DNA of 64,000 nt, taken from positions 1,922,001 to 1,986,000 of the forward strand of contig NZ_JBHUNT010000001.1 in the NCBI RefSeq assembly GCF_042685745.1, read 5' to 3'. Shown one piece after another: positions 1 to 8,311 of this stretch (the first letter of the stretch is position 1; every line of letters starts with the position of its first letter). The position numbers and the translations under genes were made by a program. This DNA comes from Prauserella_A oleivorans. Lineage in GTDB: Bacteria > Actinomycetota > Actinomycetes > Mycobacteriales > Pseudonocardiaceae. The notes below the pieces were generated by a model. It had not been told where the DNA came from and ran no database searches. It saw only the letters and a program-made list of their open reading frames with translations.

Positions 1-411
1 GCGGCGGCCGTACGCGAGCTGCTGCTGGACACCCGCCCTGAAGTCGTCCTCACCCACCCCCTGCGCGATGTGCACCCTGACCACCGACGCATTGCCGAAG
101 CCGTGCTGGAGGCACTTCCCGAGGTCGTCATCGCCACCGGACACCCTCAGCGGGTCTACGCCGCCGACACCTACAACGGCCTCACGCTCGACGGCCCTAT
201 CCCGGCTCACACCATCATCGACATCACCAGCACCTGGACCACCAAGCAACGCGCACTGGCTGCCCATGTCTCCCAGCCGATCGCCGAGCACTTCGGGCCG
301 ATGGCCAAAACCCTCGGCCGGCTATGGGGCGCACGCATTAGCGCTTCCCACGCGGAGAACTTCGTCCCGCTTCCCGTCCTCGGACGCCTGCCCGCCGCGG
401 CAGCCCTGTGA
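1..411 (+). CDS. PIG-L/LmbE-family deacetylase, 3' part only
   Basis: Frame 1 is open from the first base and gives the last 136 residues of a PIG-L (LmbE-like) N-acetyl deacetylase. The readable segment carries VLTHPLRDVHPDHR; the HPDH part is the second metal-binding motif of the family. The first motif (AHPDDE) would lie upstream of the window. The family removes N-acetyl groups from sugars or sugar conjugates in a Zn-dependent reaction. The substrate cannot be told. It converges with the flavoprotein gene at 430-993. Confidence 0.8.
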   Translation, partial: AAAVRELLLDTRPEVVLTHPLRDVHPDHRRIAEAVLEALPEVVIATGHPQRVYAADTYNGLTLDGPIPAHTIIDITSTWTTKQRALAAHVSQPIAEHFGPMAKTLGRLWGARISASHAENFVPLPVLGRLPAAAAL

Positions 412-429
412 CCTCGACTGGCCTCGCGA

Positions 430-993
430 TCATGTGCCGGACGGTAAACCGGTCGGCGATTCGTCGCTGGTGCTCACGGCCACGGCTGACAGGATCTGCG
501 CCCAGTCGAAGGCGGCAAGCCCATCTTCGGCGCGTGTGGTGACCGCATCGGGGTCAAGCATGACCACTCCGCACTGTGTGAGGCGTTCTACGCTGTCGGC
601 GTACGCGGGATGCTTGCGCAGCAAGGCTTTCACGCACGGTGCGGCGATGATCGGTATCTCGGCGCCGAGCAACTCGTTCAACACACCCAGAGCCACACAG
701 TCGCTGATACCCCCAGCCCACTTGTTGAGGGAGTTGAACGTCAGCGGAGCGACAATGACGATGTCTGCTGTCGGCAGCGAGTCCTGTTGGCCTGGCGGAC
801 GTGCAGTCACCCGCGTCAGGCATCCGGTTTCGGTAGCGAGTGCTTCGAGGTCGATCCACGAGGCCGCAGTGGGAGTGGCGATCAACGACACCCGCCATCC
901 CTGTTTGGACAGCAGGGCAACGAACTCGTCGATCCGTAGCACCGGCGGCGCGGCCGTTACTACGAGGTAGGCAGAGCCGCGGTTCTGGCTCAC
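430..993 (-). CDS. Flavoprotein (phosphopantothenoylcysteine decarboxylase-like fold)
   Basis: 187 residues resembling the flavoprotein superfamily of CoaC, UbiX and EpiD. An N-terminal beta strand (AYLVVTAAPP) starts a Rossmann-like fold, and PTADIVIVAPLTFNSLNKWA matches the family's APLTANT-type region with the Asn that contacts substrate or flavin. The reaction cannot be assigned; related proteins decarboxylate Cys-containing substrates or handle prenyl-flavin. Its start overlaps the stop of the upstream XRE gene (ATGA), so the two are co-transcribed. It is the last gene of the minus-strand operon that starts near 6.27 kb. Confidence 0.75.
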   Translation of the reverse strand: MSQNRGSAYLVVTAAPPVLRIDEFVALLSKQGWRVSLIATPTAASWIDLEALATETGCLTRVTARPPGQQDSLPTADIVIVAPLTFNSLNKWAGGISDCVALGVLNELLGAEIPIIAAPCVKALLRKHPAYADSVERLTQCGVVMLDPDAVTTRAEDGLAAFDWAQILSAVAVSTSDESPTGLPSGT

Positions 994-2225
994 GCCGCTA
1001 CTCCGGTACGGATCGCTAGTTCGCGCAGGCCGGGCACGTCACGACGCCGTTCACGTGCCATCAGGTCTCGGATGAGGTTGTGGGCCGTACGGCTGGTGTA
1101 AACGATCTCGGGGGCGATCCGATCGGTTTCCAGCAAGTGCAGCACCGCAAGGGCATCTTCGTCGATCTGTGTGTGTGCCCAGGCGCTGTCGAGGTGGAAC
1201 TGGGCTCGCCGTCCACGCAATCCCGTGGGCATACGCATGAGATCGAGTCGTTCGCTGGTGGCGAGCAGTTGATACGGGTCGTCCAAGGCCACAGCCGCCG
1301 ACATGCGGTGAATGGTGACATTAGTGGGGCCGAACGCCGTATAGCCGATATTGGTGTCGCGTCCGAGCCGGTCTGCCAGTCGTTGTGCTGTGTCCAGCCT
1401 CCCGCGGGCAGTGGCAAGGTCGTTTCGCCGTGCTGCGATGATCGCCGCGATCAACGTCAGCGCGCCCGCCCAACTGATGCGGCGAGGATCATCGCCGGTC
1501 ATGCTCGCAGCTGCACCGACCGCGAGTTCCTCCGCAACAGCGGCTTGGTCAAGCTTGAGCAAGGCGCAAGTCATCTGGTACGCCGCAGCAGCCTGTCCAA
1601 ACGGATCGTCAGCGTCGTCGGCAGCCGCTTTCGCACGTTCGGCGGCAACCCGTGCCGCCGCGCCGTCACCTGTTTTGGTTGCCAGCTTCGCTTCCACCAC
1701 TGCGGCACTGCATCGCAGGATCAGAGCTTGGCGTCGTTCTTGTCCCTGACTGGTGGACATCAACGCAGTGATGGCGTCTGCCACAGTGGACAGCGCGCCG
1801 GCTACCTCGGCGTACCGAGCGGCTTGATATGTCTCGTGCAACCGCGTCACCGCCGCCGTTGTCGAGGGCAGACCTTGCAAAGCAGCTCCATCGGAGCTGG
1901 CTTCGGCGACGGTGCCAGCGGGGAGCCAACGGTGTGCAAGGACCGTGCCCGTTAGCAGAGCTGTATCCCGCATGACGTCACGTCGACTGATCGTGGCGTC
2001 AGCAGGCGCGGCGCCGGATGTCGAGGGATTGAGCAGCGCGTCGAGCTCGGCGAGCGAGAGCTTGAGTTCCGATGCGATTCTCGGTCGACGCCACGGTTGC
2101 GGCGTGAGCGTGCCACGTTCCCACCGACCGACCGTTGAGGCTTCCACGCCGAGCTTCTGGGCAAGTGATTCCTGTGTGAAGCCCATCGCCTCGCGTCTAG
2201 CAGCGAGTTCCTGTCGCCGGTCCAA
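990..2225 (-). CDS. XRE-family HTH regulator with long TPR-like C-terminus (copy 1)
   Basis: 411 residues. The N-terminus has an XRE helix-turn-helix (MGFTQESLAQKLGVEASTVGRWERG), followed by a linker and a long Ala-rich, all-helical region typical of actinobacterial regulators with TPR-like sensor domains. I chose the TTG start at 2225 because GAGGTGG lies six bases upstream; the open frame runs further but crosses the upstream gene's territory. Part of a six-gene minus-strand operon with two close paralogues (3177-4490 and 4942-6267). Ligand and target genes are unknown. Confidence 0.8.
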   Translation of the reverse strand: MDRRQELAARREAMGFTQESLAQKLGVEASTVGRWERGTLTPQPWRRPRIASELKLSLAELDALLNPSTSGAAPADATISRRDVMRDTALLTGTVLAHRWLPAGTVAEASSDGAALQGLPSTTAAVTRLHETYQAARYAEVAGALSTVADAITALMSTSQGQERRQALILRCSAAVVEAKLATKTGDGAAARVAAERAKAAADDADDPFGQAAAAYQMTCALLKLDQAAVAEELAVGAAASMTGDDPRRISWAGALTLIAAIIAARRNDLATARGRLDTAQRLADRLGRDTNIGYTAFGPTNVTIHRMSAAVALDDPYQLLATSERLDLMRMPTGLRGRRAQFHLDSAWAHTQIDEDALAVLHLLETDRIAPEIVYTSRTAHNLIRDLMARERRRDVPGLRELAIRTGVAA

Positions 2226-2275
2226 CGTGTACCACCTCAGATGTTCGATGTACGAGTAAGTCAGAGGCCGCCGAC

Positions 2276-3184
2276 TCAAAACGCCGACCACGACCACGGT
2301 CGTTCGATCTCGCCTCGCAGGCACGCCACCCGGTGTCGTACCTGTTCGTAGGCTTCCGGGCTGGTCGCGGCTTTGCCGAGGACGAAGGCGGTCCACCGTA
2401 GTTCTCTGATCGTCGCCAGGGTGCGGTAGCCAGGCCCGGCGGTCATGTCGTACCCGCCGTAGGCGTCCACAAAAGCCTGATAATCCGAGTCCGTGATCCG
2501 GGCGAAGTCGGTGTAGTCGACCGCCAACGAGACCAGGTCCCATTCGGGAGGTCCGATCCCGACATGGTCGAGATCCAGCAGCACGGGTGCGCCGCCCGCC
2601 CTGGGCGCAACAACGTTGCCCTGCCAGGCATCGCCATGGATGACGCACCGAGGCAGTCCTGGAACCAGCACCAAGTACTCGCTGCGCAGCTGCTCTGCGA
2701 GATCTCGAAGCCAGGCCCGGTCATCCTCGGGCAGGACGGTTCCGTCGTCGATTGATTCGCGCAGCCCTTCAAAAGGGTCGACCGCGGGGAACGAAGTCGA
2801 CTTCGGTATCTCCAGGGCGTGGAGACGTCCGAGGACCTCGCCCAGTTCGGCCGGCGTGGCGTGGCGATGATCAGGAAGCTCTACCCACCATGTGACGGGT
2901 CGGTTCCCAACAACCGTGGGCTGGTCGATGTCGTCGACGGCGCGCACAACGGGGATCCCGGCCTCAGCCAGCCAACGCGACGCCTGGATTTGACGGGCGG
3001 CGACAAGCTGCGAGCCTGGAGGGCCCACACGAGCAACGACACCACCGGTCATCTGGTAGATGACGTTCGTGCCGTCACGGATCAACGTCGCTTTCGCGGT
3101 TGGCACACCGGCTTTCTTGCCCGCTGCCGCTAGCACGTCACGCGGATCTCCCGAGAGGACCAGCTCGGTGTCCACATCAGACAT
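2276..3184 (-). CDS. Aminoglycoside-phosphotransferase-like (APH) kinase
   Basis: 302 residues with the APH/choline-kinase fold. IHGDAWQGN is the catalytic loop (Brenner motif, HGDxxxxN) and LLDLDHVGIGPPEWDL holds the metal-binding Asp of the DxD region; VIYQMTGGVVARV in the N-lobe fits the ATP-binding sheet. Such kinases phosphorylate a hydroxyl on antibiotics or small metabolites. Its position between XRE regulators suggests a metabolite or self-protection role, but the substrate is unknown. It overlaps the upstream XRE gene by eight bases. Confidence 0.85.
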   Translation of the reverse strand: MSDVDTELVLSGDPRDVLAAAGKKAGVPTAKATLIRDGTNVIYQMTGGVVARVGPPGSQLVAARQIQASRWLAEAGIPVVRAVDDIDQPTVVGNRPVTWWVELPDHRHATPAELGEVLGRLHALEIPKSTSFPAVDPFEGLRESIDDGTVLPEDDRAWLRDLAEQLRSEYLVLVPGLPRCVIHGDAWQGNVVAPRAGGAPVLLDLDHVGIGPPEWDLVSLAVDYTDFARITDSDYQAFVDAYGGYDMTAGPGYRTLATIRELRWTAFVLGKAATSPEAYEQVRHRVACLRGEIERPWSWSAF

Positions 3185-4490
3185 TGGTCATGGCCGATGC
3201 AGCGAAGTCGGAGAGGTCAGCCACTTCTGGTATTGACAGGTGACCTTCGCACGCACGTACCAGTTTGGACAGTTCCTCGTTCATCCTCCGCGAGTGCAAC
3301 ATCGCGGCATCGGCGATGGCTTGTTGTCCAATGTCGACTGCCTCGCGCGGGTCGCCGATCGTCATGTGCAAGGTCGCCAACCGCGTTCTGGAGAATGCCC
3401 GTGAGCGAGGGTAGGCGTCGCTGTGCAAGCGGATCGCCGTTTCGAGGCGCTCCGTGGCATCACCCGGCCGCTTGTCGGCCATGGCGAGTGGAGTGAGTGC
3501 TCGCGCGCTGCTGCCTGCGTGTTCAGCCTCGTCGTAGTAGACCAACCAGGGCGGGTCGGTCGCCGCTTGACGCCCAACGAAGTGCATGTCAGCGCGCTCG
3601 ACCTCGGCTCGCGCTTCGTCGTGGCGGCCTAGGATCGCCAGCAACCGAGCGCGGACGACGCCGATCATGGCCCGCGCGGTGGCGCTCAGCCGGTCAGCTC
3701 GGACCTGAGCGAACTCGATCAACGACAGAGCGTCGTCGAGATTGCCCAGGTAGATGGCTTGGCGCGCCATGTCGGCGAGAGTCGCAGCACGTAGCTCCCA
3801 CGAGCCGCCCTGCTCTGCGCACCAGAGGCCGAAACGGAAGCATCGTGCTGCGGCGTCATGGTTACCGATATCGAAGGCTGAGAAGGCCACGACTCCTGCC
3901 AGGTTCCCGACCGCCTCGAACATCCCTGCTTCGACGCTGGTGTCGGCCTGGGAGCTCAGCAGGCGACTGGCCCACCGCAGGTGAGCGAGCCCGGCCTCGC
4001 CGGCCATGCCGCCGCCGTAGAGGTTCTCGCTGGCGGCCAGCGTGCGCGTCATCAGCTTTACCTGCTCGACCTCGGCCCACCCGACACGCCGGGGAGGCTG
4101 CACGTTCAAGGTCAACGGCTTGAGGAACTCGGCCGGGCCAGCTCCTACGTCAACATGCGCGGTTGGGTCGTAACCGGCCACGCCAGTGGAGGCGGAGCCT
4201 TGCAGCGCCAGCGAGGTACCGGATTGCCCAGGAACTTCTTGTCCGGTGCTCAACTGTGACGGATTCGTCGGGGCGTCAGCCGAGACCTGTCCGAGCAAGG
4301 CGTCCAACTCATCGAGGGGAACTTCGAGCGCTGTCGCGATGCGGGGCCTGCGCCACGGTTGAGGAGTCAGGGCACCGCGTTCCCAGCGGCCAACGGTAGA
4401 GAACTCCACACCGACGGCAGCAGCGAGGCTCTCCTGGGTGAAGCCCATCGCCTCGCGTCGAGCCGCGAATGCTTCACGCCTTTTCCCCAC
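3177..4490 (-). CDS. XRE-family HTH regulator with TPR-like C-terminus (copy 2)
   Basis: 437 residues. The N-terminal HTH (MGFTQESLAAAVGVEFSTVG) is nearly identical to copy 3, and the following TPQPWRRPRIA segment is shared with copy 1. The rest is a helical repeat region (TPR-like), common in actinobacterial one-protein regulators. I chose the GTG at 4490, which aligns with the copy-3 start and has GAGG six bases upstream; the frame extends four codons further to another GTG at 4502. Co-transcribed with the APH-like kinase through an eight-base overlap. Confidence 0.8.
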   Translation of the reverse strand: MGKRREAFAARREAMGFTQESLAAAVGVEFSTVGRWERGALTPQPWRRPRIATALEVPLDELDALLGQVSADAPTNPSQLSTGQEVPGQSGTSLALQGSASTGVAGYDPTAHVDVGAGPAEFLKPLTLNVQPPRRVGWAEVEQVKLMTRTLAASENLYGGGMAGEAGLAHLRWASRLLSSQADTSVEAGMFEAVGNLAGVVAFSAFDIGNHDAAARCFRFGLWCAEQGGSWELRAATLADMARQAIYLGNLDDALSLIEFAQVRADRLSATARAMIGVVRARLLAILGRHDEARAEVERADMHFVGRQAATDPPWLVYYDEAEHAGSSARALTPLAMADKRPGDATERLETAIRLHSDAYPRSRAFSRTRLATLHMTIGDPREAVDIGQQAIADAAMLHSRRMNEELSKLVRACEGHLSIPEVADLSDFAASAMTNV

Positions 4491-4567
4491 GTGTTTCCTC
4501 ACTCCACCCGTTCACTCGTCCGCCACGCCGGAGCTTGAAGGCGGTGCCGCCCTACAGCGGCTTGGGC

Positions 4568-4927
4568 TTACACGTCCTGTTCGATGCGCTCGAAGATGTC
4601 GATGTCCGTCGCCTTCTGCCAGTCCGGCAGGTCGTCCCAGTCCGCGACGTAGGACGCCTTCGGCTCGGGGAAGTGCTTGAAGATCTGGCCGATCCAGCAC
4701 AGCGCGACGAAACGGCCTTTCTGGTCGCGGGTGAGCTTGGCGGTGGCGCCATCGGTTGCCTTGATGAAGGCGAAGACCTGGTCGTACACAGCGGTCGCGG
4801 CGTCGCGCTCCCAGTCCGGGGTCTGGTCCCACGGCGTGATGTATCCGGGCTTGGGCTCGCCGGGGTAGTGCTTGGTGACTCCAGCGATCCACGCCTCGCG
4901 GAACACGCGGCCTCGGTCGTCCTGCAT
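4568..4927 (-). CDS. Small two-repeat hypothetical protein
   Basis: 119 residues, family not recognised. It is built from two similar halves of about 45 residues. Half 1 has AWIAGVTKHYPGEPKPGYIT and TPDWERDAA; half 2 has CWIGQIFKHFPEPKASYVAD and LPDWQKATD. Each half is rich in Trp and aromatic residues and ends in an acidic helix. The ATG at 4927 is preferred because GGAGG lies eight bases upstream; that ribosome site falls inside the longer open frame (ATG at 4945). It sits between two XRE genes and probably belongs to their operon. Confidence 0.7.
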   Translation of the reverse strand: MQDDRGRVFREAWIAGVTKHYPGEPKPGYITPWDQTPDWERDAATAVYDQVFAFIKATDGATAKLTRDQKGRFVALCWIGQIFKHFPEPKASYVADWDDLPDWQKATDIDIFERIEQDV

Positions 4928-4941
4928 CCTGTTGTCCTCCA

Positions 4942-6267
4942 TCACGCGGCGTGGCTGCCGATAAGGCTGTTGATCTCGGCATCGAGTTGTTGGATCTGCT
5001 GGTCGGCGAGCAAGGGTGCCAGGTGCGGCTGTAGGCCGCGCAGCTTGCGCACGACGACTCCGGAGCCTGTCTGGCGAGCGGTGGCTAGGACGGCGTTGGT
5101 GTAGCTGACGACCTGGTCGGGATCGCGCCGGTGCACACCGATCATTGCCAGGTCTGTGAGGACGCCTGCCTTTCGCCGCGCGGTCAGGTTGCCGGCCAGC
5201 GCATCGGTCAGCGCGGCCTCGGCGAGATCTGGGCGGCCAAGGGTGACGTAGCAGGTGCCGCGTTCCTCGGCAAGGCGGGAGCCGTCGAACCGGAGCCAGC
5301 CGCCGTTGTGCACCCGCCCCTGCAGGTGTTCGACCTCGGCGGCGGTGTCGAGTGCGCGCTGGCAGGTGTCGAGGTCACCGAGGCCGGCGAAGGTCTCGGC
5401 CTGTACGGCGGCGATCCAATGCCGGGTCGAGAGAGCGGGGTCGCCGCGGCGGGCCAGGTCAGCAGCCAGTTCGAGGATCGGGGCGGCTTCGGTGAACCGG
5501 CGTTCGTAGACGGCGATGAAGGCGTGTCTGGTCAGCGCGCATGCCCAGAGGTCTGGGGTGTTGGCTTCTTTGCTCGCTGTCGCGGCGAGGGTGTAGCAGT
5601 GGGCGGCGTCGGTGTAGCGATCACCGTCGAAGAAGATCTCGCCCGCCAACTGGAACAGGTCGGCGGACAACTCGCAAAGTCGCTGCCGGGTAGCCGATGT
5701 CTGTGGTCGACGCAAGCCTTCGGACAGCACATCGAGCTGGGCGCGGACCAGGGGAAGTACCTGGCTCTTGGTCGGAGCGAAGGCATACACGCGCCACAGA
5801 TGGCTGTTGAGCTGCTCAAACTCAGCGACTGCCGTCGAGTCCACGGCACCAGTTTGGGCTGCCGCGGCGAGCCTTTCCGCGTCGCAGACAGCCGACTCGG
5901 CCGCTGGCAACGCCAGCAAGGCACCGGTCATGCTGAACAGGCGTAGCAGGTCGCGACGGTTCATGTCGTCTGTCTCCGCGAGGTCTGGCTGAACAGGGAG
6001 GACATCCGCTCCCGCGATCTGGGCCAGGACGACGGCCGAGGTGCCGTTCTGCCCGGACGGTGTCGGTGTGAGCAACGTACCCAGCTCTTCGAGGGTGAGA
6101 CCGAGCGCCTTTGCGATGCGGGGCCGCCGGTACGGCTGCGGCGTCAGATCACCGCGTTCCCACCGGCCGACGGTGGAGAACTCCACACCGACGGCAGCCG
6201 CGAGGCTCTCCTGGGTGTAGCCCATCAGCTCACGCCGCGCAGCGAATGCCTCTCGCCGGTCGCCCAT
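4942..6267 (-). CDS. XRE-family HTH regulator with TPR-like C-terminus (copy 3)
   Basis: 441 residues. N-terminal HTH with MGYTQESLAAAVGVEFSTVG, then a linker and helical repeats, closest to copy 2. The start is set at the ATG at 6267 (MGDRREAF), which matches the copy-2 start and leaves room for GAGG upstream; an in-frame ATG two codons earlier directly abuts that site. It is the first gene of the minus-strand operon 6267 to 430. A tandem 11-base repeat lies about 135 bases upstream (6403-6424). Confidence 0.8.
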   Translation of the reverse strand: MGDRREAFAARRELMGYTQESLAAAVGVEFSTVGRWERGDLTPQPYRRPRIAKALGLTLEELGTLLTPTPSGQNGTSAVVLAQIAGADVLPVQPDLAETDDMNRRDLLRLFSMTGALLALPAAESAVCDAERLAAAAQTGAVDSTAVAEFEQLNSHLWRVYAFAPTKSQVLPLVRAQLDVLSEGLRRPQTSATRQRLCELSADLFQLAGEIFFDGDRYTDAAHCYTLAATASKEANTPDLWACALTRHAFIAVYERRFTEAAPILELAADLARRGDPALSTRHWIAAVQAETFAGLGDLDTCQRALDTAAEVEHLQGRVHNGGWLRFDGSRLAEERGTCYVTLGRPDLAEAALTDALAGNLTARRKAGVLTDLAMIGVHRRDPDQVVSYTNAVLATARQTGSGVVVRKLRGLQPHLAPLLADQQIQQLDAEINSLIGSHAA

Positions 6268-6746
6268 GAACATCACCTCGCTCCGTCGGTCCAATGCCAC
6301 GATAACCAGCTACCGGTCAAGTCTGATCACCCGCTCGGCGAGCAGCACCCGTTCGGCCTACCGCCACAAAAAAAGGTGTTTCCGCAGGTCAGGGAGGGTG
6401 ACGCCTCATTGCCGCCTCATTGCCGCCGCGTCGTCGCTCTGGATGCCGTTGATCATCGGGAGTTGACTGAGGTCGCTGCGGTCTGGGGGAGCTTCTGCCT
6501 CCGGCGGCAGCCCGAGTACCTAGAAGCGCCTTCACCAGAACGCCCCGCTGTGGATGCAAGGTGGCGAGCCCGCCCTCTACGTCGATGGGGAGTTCCCGTT
6601 CACGCGGACGTGCTGGTGGGCACGCTCGATGCGCCGCATTGAGGTCTCGGACCGGGACCGTTTCGTATTTCCAGGGCGTGACCGATGAGGAGATCGTCAC
6701 CAATGCAGTTGCCGTGTCTGAAATCGAAACCCTTGGCATCGTGGCT
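6268..6746. other. Intergenic stretch upstream of the XRE operon
   Basis: About 480 bases without a convincing gene; frames here are Arg/Pro-rich and match nothing I recognise. It holds an eight-A run near 6367-6374 and the perfect 11-base tandem repeat at 6403-6424, so it probably contains the promoter of the minus-strand XRE operon. The left part after 6430 shows no clear structure. Confidence 0.5.
6403..6424. repeat. Perfect 11-bp tandem repeat, candidate regulator site
   Basis: GCCTCATTGCC occurs twice head to tail (6403-6413 and 6414-6424), preceded by CAGGGAGGGTGAC. Read on the minus strand it is TGAGGC at 11-base spacing upstream of the XRE gene starting at 6267. Very similar paired TGAGGC motifs occur at 23927-23948, upstream of another XRE regulator, and at 31805-31826. 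One helical turn of spacing is typical of sites bound by a protein along one DNA face. Confidence 0.55.
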
Positions 6747-7475
6747 CTAGCCCAACTCGGTCTCTACGGTCTGGCGGTACAACAGCTCATACAGGTGTGC
6801 GCCCTTGATGAGGACCGAGGCTTCGACGGGGCGTTCGTTGTCGCTGTAGATGACACGCAACTGCCGGATCACCGGCGTCCCATCTGGAAGGTCCAGCGTC
6901 TCGGCTTCCTCCACCGTCGGGGGGCGTGCCGAAATCCGGTCGACGAAGGTCCGCTGAGGAAAGCCGAGGTCGGCAAGCGCCTGGGGTGCGCCGCCGCGGA
7001 TTTTCGCGGCCTTCGCCAGGCTGCTGGTGGCGGCAATCTCGGCGGGATAGTACGACGCGGACAACTCCACGGGCTGCTCGTCGTGGAAGAGAATTCTGGT
7101 GCGAATGATCGTGGTAGCACCTGGCATCAGCTGCAATCCCTCGGCGATGTCCGCGGGTGGGACGACGTTGTCGACGTTGAGCAACTGGTAGCGGAACCGG
7201 CCTGGTTCAGGCTTGATGTAGGCGGAGGCGTCGATGATGAACGGCTGCCGATCACGGACATAGACGCCTTTGCCAACACGGCTGTCGAGGAAGCCTTCGT
7301 CCTTCAGTGCCTTCAGCGCGTGCTGGATGGTGGCGTTCGCTGCGCCGTACCGCTCGACGAGTTGCGCGGTGGACGGCAGTTGCGTACCTGGGCTCAGCTC
7401 GCCGCGCATGATGAGATCGCGCAGTTCCGCCGCGATCTGCTGATGCCGGGGCCGGATGTCACGGGCGCGAGGCAA
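6747..7475 (-). CDS. GntR/HutC-family regulator (wHTH plus UTRA)
   Basis: 242 residues. Residues 1-75 form the GntR winged helix (QIAAELRDLIMRGELSPGTQ and LPSTAQLVERYGAANATIQH); residues 90-240 form a UTRA effector domain (TRILFHDEQPVELSASYYPA). The start is TTG at 7475, with AGGAG six bases upstream. HutC-type regulators are relieved by small ligands such as sugars or nucleotides. It lies next to a UTRA-only protein and the divergent deazaguanine operon, so it probably controls one or both through the dyads near 8.1 kb. Confidence 0.85.
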   Translation of the reverse strand: MPRARDIRPRHQQIAAELRDLIMRGELSPGTQLPSTAQLVERYGAANATIQHALKALKDEGFLDSRVGKGVYVRDRQPFIIDASAYIKPEPGRFRYQLLNVDNVVPPADIAEGLQLMPGATTIIRTRILFHDEQPVELSASYYPAEIAATSSLAKAAKIRGGAPQALADLGFPQRTFVDRISARPPTVEEAETLDLPDGTPVIRQLRVIYSDNERPVEASVLIKGAHLYELLYRQTVETELG

Positions 7476-7505
7476 GGCCGACTCCTGGAGACGCTGTCAG
7501 GGCGG

Positions 7506-8039
7506 TCATGGCGTCAGCTCGTATCGCAGCCGTCGCCCCTCGGCCACCATCGTCATCACGCTGGCTTCGACGGGCAGATCGTTCTCGGAGACGAGCGCGC
7601 GAGCGAGCAGCAGCACACAGGACGGGTCGTCCAGCTCCAGCGCGGTCCGTTCGTGTGGTGTGGCCAAGCGTGCGCTGACGTCTTCACAGACGCGGCGAGG
7701 CGGATGTCCGAGGTCGGTCAGGAGTGCGACAGCACCGCCGGGGATCTTGCGGGGCTCGGCCAGTCTGGTGCCCCGAGCGATGTTCGCGGGGTAGTACGAG
7801 TCGACGAGCTCGACCGGGTGGTCGTTGAACAGCATGAGGCGGCGCCGCACGACCACCGCCTCGCCCGCATTCAGGCCCAGCATGTCGGCGACCGTCGCGG
7901 AGGCGACCACCTCGTCAACACTCAGCAACTTTTGAGTCCCCGTGCCGCCATGCTCTGCTGCCTCGGCGCCCCAGGCGTCGCCCCGGTGGCCGCTCACGTA
8001 GGGCATCGACACGCTCGTCCACGGGCCGGCGCTCGTCAT
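7506..8039 (-). CDS. Stand-alone UTRA-domain protein without a DNA-binding domain
   Basis: 177 residues matching only the UTRA half of HutC regulators (VVVRRRLMLFNDHPVELVDS and SYYPANIARGT). The first 45 residues contain no winged helix. The ATG at 8039 has AGGAGGG six bases upstream; the longer frame to 8141 lacks an HTH too and crosses the dyad region. It could modulate the GntR protein encoded just downstream by forming mixed dimers or sharing ligand, which is inference. The C-terminal VEASVMTMVAEGRRLRYELT aligns with the neighbour's VEASVLIKGAHLYELLY. Confidence 0.75.
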   Translation of the reverse strand: MTSAGPWTSVSMPYVSGHRGDAWGAEAAEHGGTGTQKLLSVDEVVASATVADMLGLNAGEAVVVRRRLMLFNDHPVELVDSYYPANIARGTRLAEPRKIPGGAVALLTDLGHPPRRVCEDVSARLATPHERTALELDDPSCVLLLARALVSENDLPVEASVMTMVAEGRRLRYELTP

Positions 8040-8063
8040 CGCTCGCCCTCCTTGTGTCTCGCG

Positions 8064-8080
8064 GTGGGAGGTACTCCCAC
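8064..8080. promoter_or_regulatory. Perfect inverted repeat near the UTRA gene start
   Basis: GTGGGAG-GTA-CTCCCAC, a seven-base perfect dyad (eight with the flanking G/C), lies 25-41 bases upstream of the UTRA start codon. It could act as an operator or as a hairpin in the mRNA leader. Confidence 0.4.
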
Positions 8081-8081
8081 C

Positions 8082-8167
8082 ATTGACCTTAGTCGTAAGG
8101 CAGCAAGGCCACGTTCGATGCTCATCCGACGACCTTGTCACCTTTCCGATATCGCAGTAAGGTCAAT
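8082..8167. promoter_or_regulatory. Paired operator-like dyads between UTRA gene and queD
   Basis: ATTGACCTTA (8082-8091) is repeated as its exact reverse complement TAAGGTCAAT (8158-8167), 66 bases apart. The first copy is also half of a local dyad CCTTA-GTCG-TAAGG (8087-8100). TTGTCA (8134-8139) and TAAGGT (8158-8163), 18 bases apart, could be the plus-strand promoter of the deazaguanine operon, so the second copy would cover the -10 box. The GntR protein at 6747-7475 is the obvious candidate binder. Confidence 0.5.
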
Positions 8168-8311
8168 CGTAGCGAAGGTACTACAGATCGTCACTGGTCA
8201 GCTCGACCCCCGAACTTTCCGGCCGCTGCGTCAGCCGGGCCGGCAAGACAGTTCGGCCGCCAGCGCACATCGTCCGAGTGCCGTTCGGCATGACCGAAGA
8301 AGGAGGGCTAC

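Noticed and set aside
4512..4982. Long Arg-rich frames opposite or overlapping real genes throughout the window
   Set aside because: High GC makes long shadow frames; these lack codon-position bias, motifs and ribosome sites and are antisense to well-supported genes.
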